From the NCBI GenBank assembly GCA_024683255.1, contig JAIKYL010000117.1, forward strand, positions 1 through 6,962: DNA of 6,962 nucleotides. Direction: 5' to 3'. The DNA comes from Bacteroidales bacterium (GTDB taxonomy: Bacteria > Bacteroidota > Bacteroidia > Bacteroidales > UBA932). The translations under genes and the position numbers were made by a program. The notes under the pieces are model-generated. The model was given only the letters and a program-made list of their open reading frames with translations, was not told the origin of the DNA and did not search any database. Numbering within the stretch: position 1 is the stretch's first letter; every line of letters starts with the position of its first letter. This document shows positions 1 through 6,113 of the stretch, piece by piece.

Positions 1-1911
1 CATGGGCTCTTCGCTGCCGCCCTTCTCCAGGAAGGTCTTGCGGAAGGAATCGGCCGTGGCCTTGTTGAAGACGCCGTCTTCCTTGAACTTCTCCCAGGCA
101 TCCACAGCCAGCACCTCAGACCACAGATAGCTGTAATAGCCGGCGCTGTAACCGCTGTTGAAGATGTGGTTGAAGTAAGTGGTGCGGTAGCGCGGGATGA
201 TCTCGTCCACCAGGCCCATCTCCTTGCACACCTTGGTCTCAAAGTCCCGGATACTCTGGGCGTCGGTGAACTGAGCCAGTTCGGCCGATGACAGCTCGTG
301 CCACTTCATATCCAGAATGGAGGCGGCGCAGAGTTCGCCGGTGGTGAATCCCTGGTTGAACTTGAGGGACTTCTGGATCTTCTCCACCAATTCTGAGGGG
401 ATGGGATTACCGTTGCGGTAGTCCTTGGCATAGACGGCCAGAATCTCCGGTACGAAGGCAAAGTTCTCGTTGAACTGGGAGAACATTTCCACAAAGTCGC
501 GGGCTACGTTGGTGCCGGAAACGGTCTTGTAGTTGCACTGGGTGAGGAAACCATGAAGAGCGTGACCGAACTCATGGAAGGCCGTCTGCACATTGTCTAT
601 GGTGAGCTGGGAAGGAACCTCCGCGGTGGGTGACGGGAAGTTGCACACGTTCACGATGATGGGCCGGACGCCAGTCTCCTGCTCGCGGAAATTGTTCATC
701 CAGGCACCGCCGCGCTTGGTGGAACGGGAATAGTAGTCCCGGTAGAAGATGCCCAACAGGGAACCGTCCGGGTTGGAAAGCTTGTAGGCCTTTACTTCCG
801 GATTGTACACCTCTACTTCCGGAGCCTCCTCTATCTTGATGCCGTAAATCTTCTCGGCAGCGGTGAAGACGCCCTTCAGGACGCTGTCGGCCTGGAAATA
901 GGGCTTGGTCTGGGATTCGTCCAGGGCATATTTCTGGGCCCGCACCTTCTCGGCATAGTAGCTGTAATCCCATGCCTCGATCTTGTGGCCTGCCAGCTTC
1001 TTCATATCGGCCATTTCTTCCTTGGCCTTCTTCATGGAAGCATCCATGATGGGCTGCAGGAAGTTGTCCACGGTGGTGGGGTCTCCCGCCATCTTGTTGG
1101 ACAGCTGGAAAGCGGCGAAATTGGGATAACCCAGCAGTTCGGCCTGTTCGGCGCGGAGTTTCAGGATTTCCAGGACGATGGCGTTGTTGTCGTTGGCATT
1201 GCCGTTGTTGCCACGGGCGGAATAGGCCTTGAATACCTGTTCACGCTTGGCGCGGTCTTCACAAGAGCTCATGAAGTCGTAATACTCACTCACGGTGAGG
1301 CCGGTAGCTTCTTTGAAGGCATTGTTCTCCGCCAGCAGGTTCTGGCCGAATTTCTGGCTGAGGGTGGCCAGGCGGGTGGAGATTTCGGCAAAACGCTTCT
1401 TGCCGGCTTCGTCCAGGGCCACACCGTTACGCTCGAAGCTCTGGTAGATCTTCTTCACCGCCATCTGTTGCTCACGGGTGAGGCTGGCCGATTGGTCGTA
1501 AACGGCTTTCACCCGGGCGAAGAGCTTGTCGTTCATGTAAATCTCGTTCTCCGCCTCGGTGAGCTTGGGGGTCATTTCCTCCTCAATGGCCTGCATCTCG
1601 GGCGTGGAGTCGCTTTCGGCGAGGTTGAAGAATACGCCCGTCACCTTGTCCAGGATGGGAGAAGCCTGCTCCAGCGCCTGGATGGTGTTCTCAAAGGTGG
1701 GAGCTGCAGAATTGTCTATAATCTTCTGGACATTGGCTTTCTGCTCTTCCAGGCCGGCTTGGAAGGCGGGCATATAATCCGATACGGCTATCTTGGAGAA
1801 GGGGGCGGTACCGTAAGGGGTGTCCCACTCCTGCAGGAAAATGTTCTTGGGTTGGTTGTTACAGGCTGCCAGCATAAAGGTTGCTGCAATGAATAATAGT
1901 GCTTTTTTCAT
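1..1911 (-). CDS. dcp: M3-family zinc metallopeptidase, peptidyl-dipeptidase Dcp-like lipoprotein (C-terminus cut by window edge)
   Basis: Family role: M3A peptidases of the Dcp/oligopeptidase A type are zinc enzymes that cut short peptides; Dcp releases dipeptides from the C-terminus. Seen: 637 codons are open from the ATG at 1911 to the window edge with no stop. HEFGH (residues 446-450, bases 562-576) is the HExxH zinc site with catalytic Glu447. The third zinc ligand is Glu475 in RDFVEMFSQ, at the usual M3 spacing after GTNVARDFVE. Downstream, H582 and GYSAGYYSYLW (587-597) match the substrate-binding His/Tyr loop of Dcp. The frame ends in EKGGSEEPM, close to the usual family C-terminus, so probably only some tens of residues are missing. 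The N-terminus MKKALLFIAATFMLAAC is a lipoprotein signal with lipobox LAAC and lipidated Cys17. The following NNQPKN has no acidic surface-export run, so a periplasm-facing location is inferred. The start is set by the signal peptide; the leader (aataaacaacaata) is A-rich with no Shine-Dalgarno, as is common in Bacteroidota. Dcp rather than OpdA is the likelier subfamily, but this was not tested. Confidence 0.95.
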   Translation of the reverse strand, partial: MKKALLFIAATFMLAACNNQPKNIFLQEWDTPYGTAPFSKIAVSDYMPAFQAGLEEQKANVQKIIDNSAAPTFENTIQALEQASPILDKVTGVFFNLAESDSTPEMQAIEEEMTPKLTEAENEIYMNDKLFARVKAVYDQSASLTREQQMAVKKIYQSFERNGVALDEAGKKRFAEISTRLATLSQKFGQNLLAENNAFKEATGLTVSEYYDFMSSCEDRAKREQVFKAYSARGNNGNANDNNAIVLEILKLRAEQAELLGYPNFAAFQLSNKMAGDPTTVDNFLQPIMDASMKKAKEEMADMKKLAGHKIEAWDYSYYAEKVRAQKYALDESQTKPYFQADSVLKGVFTAAEKIYGIKIEEAPEVEVYNPEVKAYKLSNPDGSLLGIFYRDYYSRSTKRGGAWMNNFREQETGVRPIIVNVCNFPSPTAEVPSQLTIDNVQTAFHEFGHALHGFLTQCNYKTVSGTNVARDFVEMFSQFNENFAFVPEILAVYAKDYRNGNPIPSELVEKIQKSLKFNQGFTTGELCAASILDMKWHELSSAELAQFTDAQSIRDFETKVCKEMGLVDEIIPRYRTTYFNHIFNSGYSAGYYSYLWSEVLAVDAWEKFKEDGVFNKATADSFRKTFLEKGGSEEPM

Positions 1912-1930
1912 TATTGTTGTTTATTATGAG

Positions 1931-1951
1931 ATTCCCGGTCAAGCCGGGAAT
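1931..1951. repeat. Palindrome in the leader of the M3 peptidase gene
   Basis: An 8 bp perfect inverted repeat, attcccgg (1931-1938) and ccgggaat (1944-1951), surrounds a 5-base loop. It ends 19 bases before the peptidase start codon. In the minus-strand transcript it would fold as a GC-rich hairpin in the 5' leader. It has no U-tract after it (CTCATAATAAAC follows), so it is not a standard intrinsic terminator. Its right arm forms the beginning of the tandem repeat array. Similar elements reading GTCATTCCCGG-CTTGACCGGGAAT are, from memory, found between genes in many bacteria; that recollection is unverified. Function is unknown. Confidence 0.7.
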
Positions 1952-2030
1952 GACGAAAAAGAATGGCCGGGAACGACGAAAAGAGTGGCCGGGGATGACG
2001 AAAAGAGTGGCCGGGAATGACGAAAAGAAT
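1942..2030. repeat. Tandem array of four ~22 bp units
   Basis: Four head-to-tail units lie at 1942-1964 (23 bases, one extra A), 1965-1986, 1987-2008 and 2009-2030. Each has the pattern ggccggg-aatgacg-aaaagaat, with small differences: aacgacg in unit 2, ggatgacg in unit 3, and gagt instead of gaat in units 2 and 3. A fifth partial copy (ggccgggg, 2031-2038) runs into the terminator hairpin. The units are adjacent with no spacers, so this is a minisatellite-like array, not CRISPR. It lies wholly between genes, and its period of mostly 22 bases is not a multiple of three, which fits a non-coding role. Copy-number variation among strains is plausible but not shown here. Confidence 0.9.
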
Positions 2031-2055
2031 GGCCGGGGTTGCCGGCCATTCTTTT
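2023..2055 (-). terminator. Intrinsic terminator-like hairpin after the DUF5689 gene
   Basis: A perfect 14 bp inverted repeat, aaaagaatggccgg (2023-2036) and ccggccattctttt (2042-2055), surrounds the 5-base loop ggttg. It begins right after the stop codon of the lipoprotein gene at 2057-2059. The core is GC-rich, and the stem is flanked by A on one side and T on the other. On the minus strand the U-run after the stem is short (UUUU, part of the stem base, then CG). On the plus strand the run of seven T at 2052-2058 is better. Termination is therefore likely but may be incomplete in the direction of the genes. It closes the nuclease-receptor-lipoprotein operon. Confidence 0.82.
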
Positions 2056-2056
2056 T

Positions 2057-3202
2057 TTAATGTACCACAACTGAGACTGAAGGCTCATCTATCAAGGAGA
2101 ACTGGGCCGATCCACTGTAGATGGTGAGGATGCCGGTGATATCCACCGTGGCACCGTTCAGAATGGCCGGATCCAGCTGAATGTCAGCAAAGCGGGCGAA
2201 GCCGCTGGTGCGCACCTGGATGTCTGTGGACCCCAGTTTGAAGTAGTGCGACACGTAGTTGCCGTTGGCATACTTGATCATGATTTCCTTGTAGGTGAGG
2301 TCTGCATCGGCCCCGAAGCTGTCCAGCGTCTTGCCGGGCTTAAGGTACTCGCTGGGCTTGCCCTTGATGGAGCCGTAGCGGGTGGCACCGGAGCCCACCT
2401 CGGCCGAATCCCACACGCCGCTGTTCAGGTACTCAATGTACTTAGCCTTGGAGCAGGCCCAGGTATTGATGCCCCAGGTGCCCTTGTCCGACAGGAACAC
2501 GCGGTTCTCCGGATTGGCGCTGGTGTGCGGCAGGTTGGAGTTGGGATAGAAGAGGGCGAAGATTTCGTTGCCGTACTTGAGGCCCTTGATGGTAACCAGC
2601 TTGCCCCAGAGGTCTCCCTTGAAGCCTGCGCTGAGGGAAGCCTTTACGTCGGCCTCCGTTACCTCGGCCGGTTTGAGCGGCTTGTCAAAAGCACCCCGGA
2701 ACACATGCTGGTCAATGATAACCTGCACGTCAATGTAGGAGGTCTCATAGTCGTTGGTTGTGGTCTGATCGGCCTCCAGGCCCAGCTGCGGCATGCCGTT
2801 GTAGGCGCCCAGGGTGAGGCCGTCGCAATGCACATAGACCCACTGGCCCAGCGAATACTCACTGTACAGGGAAGACTTACCCAGCTTGAGGTCAATGCCG
2901 CCGGTCTTGTCCTGGATGTACAGTTCCCGGTAAATGTTACCGGTCTTATCACTGGACGTAACCTGGCCCTTGATCCACACATTGCCGGTAATCTCCATGG
3001 GCTTACCGTTCTTGTACATGGCCTTCAGGTCCTTGATGGTGGTGAAGGTGCCGCTGAAGTCCGGAAGGGTCTCCTCCGTGTAGGGAACGAACCAGGCGGG
3101 CTCGTCCGGATCGATGGAGAACACCGGCTGCCATTCCTCAATCAGACTCTGGCAACTGGCAAGCGCCGCAAGCGCGAAAATAGCGATAATGGTCTTTTTC
3201 AT
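2057..3202 (-). CDS. DUF5689-like cell-envelope lipoprotein
   Basis: Biochemical function is not known. Seen: MKKTIIAIFALAALASC is a lipoprotein signal with lipobox LASC (residues 14-17). After Cys17 comes QSLIEEWQP, whose acidic pair might favour surface export; this is weak inference. Residues about 52-146 resemble the Bacteroidota DUF5689 domain: TTIKDLKAMYKNG, then ITGNVWIKGQVTSSDKTGN, YRELYIQDKTGGIDLKLG, and the LGQWVYVHCDGLTLGAYNG segment. This beta-rich pattern suggests an OB-like fold. Two further strand-rich stretches follow, GKLVTIKGLKYG (200-211) and ATVDITGILTIYSGSAQFSLID (351-372), the latter again OB-like. No catalytic motif was recognised. The start is fixed by the signal peptide and lies 4 bases after the stop of the receptor gene, implying translational coupling. 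Inferred role: an accessory substrate-capture or assembly partner of the receptor, possibly in the position SusD has in glycan systems. Family assignment is from memory of the domain, not a search. Confidence 0.88.
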   Translation of the reverse strand: MKKTIIAIFALAALASCQSLIEEWQPVFSIDPDEPAWFVPYTEETLPDFSGTFTTIKDLKAMYKNGKPMEITGNVWIKGQVTSSDKTGNIYRELYIQDKTGGIDLKLGKSSLYSEYSLGQWVYVHCDGLTLGAYNGMPQLGLEADQTTTNDYETSYIDVQVIIDQHVFRGAFDKPLKPAEVTEADVKASLSAGFKGDLWGKLVTIKGLKYGNEIFALFYPNSNLPHTSANPENRVFLSDKGTWGINTWACSKAKYIEYLNSGVWDSAEVGSGATRYGSIKGKPSEYLKPGKTLDSFGADADLTYKEIMIKYANGNYVSHYFKLGSTDIQVRTSGFARFADIQLDPAILNGATVDITGILTIYSGSAQFSLIDEPSVSVVVH

Positions 3203-3206
3203 GGCT

Positions 3207-6101
3207 TTAGAATCTGAAATAGAGGTTAAGCATGTAATTGGTACCGGCCATGTAGAAGTACTTGGAATCGAAGCGGTAATAGCGTTCCTTGGACACGGTG
3301 TTGTCCACCATGCGGGTTTGCTCGTAACCGCCGGTCTTCACGTTCCGGTTGTTGAGGATGTTCTTCACATTGAGGGAGAAGCCAAGCTGGTACTTGCGGT
3401 CAATGTACCAGGACTTGCCGATGGAAAGGTTCACCAGCCAGGCGGGAGCGAACTTCTCCTGGGTAGTCATGTACTCGATTTCGGCATCGGTAATGTTGTT
3501 GTCCAGACCGGCCACTGCATAGTCCGTACGGTACAGCGGGCTCATATCCAGATAAGAGCGATCAAAGTACTCCACGTCTCCGTCGATGAACCAGTAGTTG
3601 TAGTTGTAGGCCAGGCCCAGGCTCACAGCCGTCTGCGGAGTGGAAGGCACATAGTGTTTCTGGACCACGGTGCCGTCCATGAGCTGGGTGTTCTTCCAGT
3701 AGGCCACATAGGTATTGGACATCACCACTTCCGCGCTGTTGTCCACGGTCTGGGTCATCCGGGGGTTGGAGGTATACACATACTCGCCCAGTGCCAGGAC
3801 ACCCTGGAAGCTGAGGTTGGGCACCAGGTAGGTGGGGATCTTGAAGCCCAGTTCCAGACCCATATGCCGCTCGTCGATGCCGGTGATGGCAAAATTGGAG
3901 AAGGCATTCTGGAGGTCGTCGTAGGCGCTCATCACCTTACTCTGGTCGTTGATGGTGGTGTAGTAACCCGTGGCACGGATGTTAATGCCGTTGCCGCTGT
4001 ACTGCCAGTTGAGGTCGGCCGAGAAGATCTTCTCCGGCTTCAGGTTCTCCATCATGGTGTTGCGGGTACGGGGGCTCAGGAAGGCCTGGTTGAACTTGGG
4101 CGCTTCCGTGAAGTAACCCACGTTGGCGTACACGCGCATAGCACCGCCGATAACGTAGTTGATGCCCAATTTACCGGCATAGGTGAGGAACTTGGCGGTC
4201 TTGGACTTGCCGTAGGATGTGGTCACGGAACCGTCCGGGTCAAAGGTGGGCTCAATGGTTACACCGTCTACCACCAGTTTGTTGCCGTTCTCGTCCAGGC
4301 CGGGGAACAGACCCTTGCGGACCAGGCCCTCTCTCCAGAAGCTCTCGTAGTTGAGACGGCCGCCCAGGACGATACCCAGGTTCCCGAAGGAGAACGAACC
4401 GCTTAACCAGCCGCCGAAGTTGCGCACCTGAGCATAGTAGTCATATCCGTACTTGCCGCCCTTGGTAACTACCTCGGCTTGGCCGTTCTTCATGTAGTAG
4501 TCCAGGTCGTTCTGGAGCTTGTACGGAGTGGCGGCGAAATCCCGTTCGGCAAAGTTGTCGATATTCAGGAAATAGGTGCCGCCCAGCAGATCGGCAATGG
4601 TCTTGTAGTATTCCGTACGGTTAATGCGGGCGCTGGCGCCGCCGGTAAGGGTGATGGCGCTGCTTAAACGAGCCTTGAAGTTAAGTGCCAGGTTCAGGTC
4701 CCGCTGGTCCGTGTGGCGTTCTTCCTGCACATACTTGGAGCGCAGGTTCTCCTGCTGCCGGTTCACGTTGTACAGGCGGTCCCAGTCTACATGGGTGAGG
4801 TTGGGGAAGTCCTTGGAATGGGTCCATACCTCACGCGTCCATCCCCACTTGAGGTCATTGTGCCGGTTCATGTCCGGATTGGTGTCCATGAAGTAGCTGG
4901 GGAGGTTGCGGTAATAGTCCGGGCGCGGGTCCTGGGCGTCATACCAGTCCAGGGCGGTGTAACCGTTGGTACCGAAGCGGTACAGGGCGGTGAAACTGCC
5001 TTCGAACTTGTCCGAGGGGGTGAAGGTGTACTTGAAGATGGCGATGGGCTCATTGGTCTTACGCACACGGGCATTGCGCACTTTGCCGTCAAAATAGCCC
5101 CAGTTGGAGTTGTACATGTTGTCCTTCATCAGGTCGTACACTTCCTGGGTGGAGGCATTCTGGGCACCGCGCTGACCGGGTGTTGCAAAGAACACGAAGC
5201 TGAGCTTGTGGGCGCTGTTCAGGACCTTATCGGCCGCCAGATAATAGGCGAAGGAGCGGTAGTACACACCGTCAATCCAGTCGTTGCCACCCAGGCGGGC
5301 GCTCACGTTGGTAGCGAAGGCCCAGCCATTGTCCATGACGCCTGTGGAATAGGATGCCATGAGACGGAGGCGATACAGGGTGCTGTTGGTGAGAATGCTG
5401 CCCCGGAGGCCCTTACGCACCTCCGATGCCGTGCCGAAGATGTTGGTGAGGCCGTTGTATCCGCCGAAGCCATAGTCCGAAATCTCCGTTCCGTTCACCG
5501 TCTCCTTGGAACGCATGGCCTCGTTAAGGCCGCTCCACAGGGAGAATGGGGAATAACCGGTGATGGCGTCGTTCATCTTTACGCCGGCCAGGTACACGTC
5601 CTGCGTCTCCGAGTCGTAACCGCGGGCGTTGAAACGCACGGCGCTGAAGTTGTAGCCGGCTATGTTGTTGAACACGTCGTTGCTGCCGAACAGGATGGTG
5701 GGGTTGTCGTTGTAACCGCTGTCATCCATGTCGAAGGCAGCATAGGCGTCATCGTCCATCTCCGTAATCTGCTGTACGGCAGAGAGCGAGAGATTGAACA
5801 TGTTCTTCACATAACCGTCGTTCACGGTTACCTGTACCTGGGTTTCCAGGAAGTCGGGCGCCGTAATCACCAGGGTGTACATGCCGTCGGCCAGGCCGTT
5901 AATCTGGAAAGTACCGTCCTGGGCCGATGTGGCTTCGGCAATCTCCGCCGCGCCCTGCATGAGGACCAGATGGGCCTTTTCCACCGGCAACCGGCCGTTT
6001 CGGTCGATAACCGTACCCTTCACGCCTCCGGTGGGCGCCTGCGCGAACAGGGCCACGGAGCCAAGAAGGGCGGCAAATGCCAAGATTAGTCTTTTAGTCA
6101 T
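3207..6101 (-). CDS. TonB-dependent outer-membrane receptor with N-terminal carboxypeptidase-regulatory-like domain
   Basis: Role known for the family: energy-coupled import of a bound substrate across the outer membrane using TonB-ExbBD. Seen: 964 residues. The signal peptide MTKRLILAFAALLGSVALFA probably ends at residue 20, before QAPTGG. Residues ~26-107 form a CarboxypepD_reg-like beta-sandwich (GGVKGTVIDRNG, then DGTFQINGLADGMYTLVITAPDF). An acidic stretch follows (114-132, rich in Asp). The plug covers about 132-235 and contains FNARGYDSETQDVYLAGVKMND (157-178), matching the RGYDSE...NG..MND pattern I associate with a Bacteroidota receptor group. The remainder is Tyr- and Asn-rich alternating beta strands, ending in NYMLNLYFRF with a terminal Phe, the usual outer-membrane barrel C-terminus. 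No clear TonB box was found. It starts 12 bases after the EEP gene stop and ends 4 bases before the lipoprotein gene. No SusD partner is present within the window. The substrate cannot be read from the sequence; the neighbouring phosphodiesterase-type enzyme suggests a phosphate-containing or nucleic-acid-derived ligand. Confidence 0.96.
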   Translation of the reverse strand: MTKRLILAFAALLGSVALFAQAPTGGVKGTVIDRNGRLPVEKAHLVLMQGAAEIAEATSAQDGTFQINGLADGMYTLVITAPDFLETQVQVTVNDGYVKNMFNLSLSAVQQITEMDDDAYAAFDMDDSGYNDNPTILFGSNDVFNNIAGYNFSAVRFNARGYDSETQDVYLAGVKMNDAITGYSPFSLWSGLNEAMRSKETVNGTEISDYGFGGYNGLTNIFGTASEVRKGLRGSILTNSTLYRLRLMASYSTGVMDNGWAFATNVSARLGGNDWIDGVYYRSFAYYLAADKVLNSAHKLSFVFFATPGQRGAQNASTQEVYDLMKDNMYNSNWGYFDGKVRNARVRKTNEPIAIFKYTFTPSDKFEGSFTALYRFGTNGYTALDWYDAQDPRPDYYRNLPSYFMDTNPDMNRHNDLKWGWTREVWTHSKDFPNLTHVDWDRLYNVNRQQENLRSKYVQEERHTDQRDLNLALNFKARLSSAITLTGGASARINRTEYYKTIADLLGGTYFLNIDNFAERDFAATPYKLQNDLDYYMKNGQAEVVTKGGKYGYDYYAQVRNFGGWLSGSFSFGNLGIVLGGRLNYESFWREGLVRKGLFPGLDENGNKLVVDGVTIEPTFDPDGSVTTSYGKSKTAKFLTYAGKLGINYVIGGAMRVYANVGYFTEAPKFNQAFLSPRTRNTMMENLKPEKIFSADLNWQYSGNGINIRATGYYTTINDQSKVMSAYDDLQNAFSNFAITGIDERHMGLELGFKIPTYLVPNLSFQGVLALGEYVYTSNPRMTQTVDNSAEVVMSNTYVAYWKNTQLMDGTVVQKHYVPSTPQTAVSLGLAYNYNYWFIDGDVEYFDRSYLDMSPLYRTDYAVAGLDNNITDAEIEYMTTQEKFAPAWLVNLSIGKSWYIDRKYQLGFSLNVKNILNNRNVKTGGYEQTRMVDNTVSKERYYRFDSKYFYMAGTNYMLNLYFRF

Positions 6102-6113
6102 ATGGGTTGGTTT

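Noticed and set aside
985..1896. Long plus-strand open frame opposite the peptidase gene
   Set aside because: It is antisense to a complete, motif-rich M3 peptidase frame, and its translation is low-complexity Gly/Val/Leu/His-rich, as expected from the opposite strand of a codon-biased gene.
1912..1960. Promoter for the peptidase gene (TTGACC and CATAAT on the minus strand)
   Set aside because: The two hexamers are only 8 bases apart and TTGACC is part of the palindrome. No Bacteroidota-type TAnnTTTG -7 element was found, so no promoter is called.
1942..2030. Possible CRISPR array
   Set aside because: The ~22 bp units are directly adjacent with no unique spacers, and no cas gene is present.
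2246..3217. Plus-strand open frame of 323 codons opposite the DUF5689 gene
   Set aside because: It is an antisense shadow: the minus-strand frame has a lipoprotein signal and a recognisable domain, while this one has only Val/Gly/Leu-rich composition and no domain.
3114..4406. Plus-strand open frame of 430 codons opposite the receptor
   Set aside because: It is an antisense shadow with repetitive Val/His/Gly composition and no recognisable motif; it also runs across the junction of two real minus-strand genes.
4713..6089. Plus-strand open frame of 458 codons opposite the receptor N-terminal half
   Set aside because: It is an antisense shadow; the receptor signal peptide, regulatory-like domain and plug are encoded on the other strand over the same bases.
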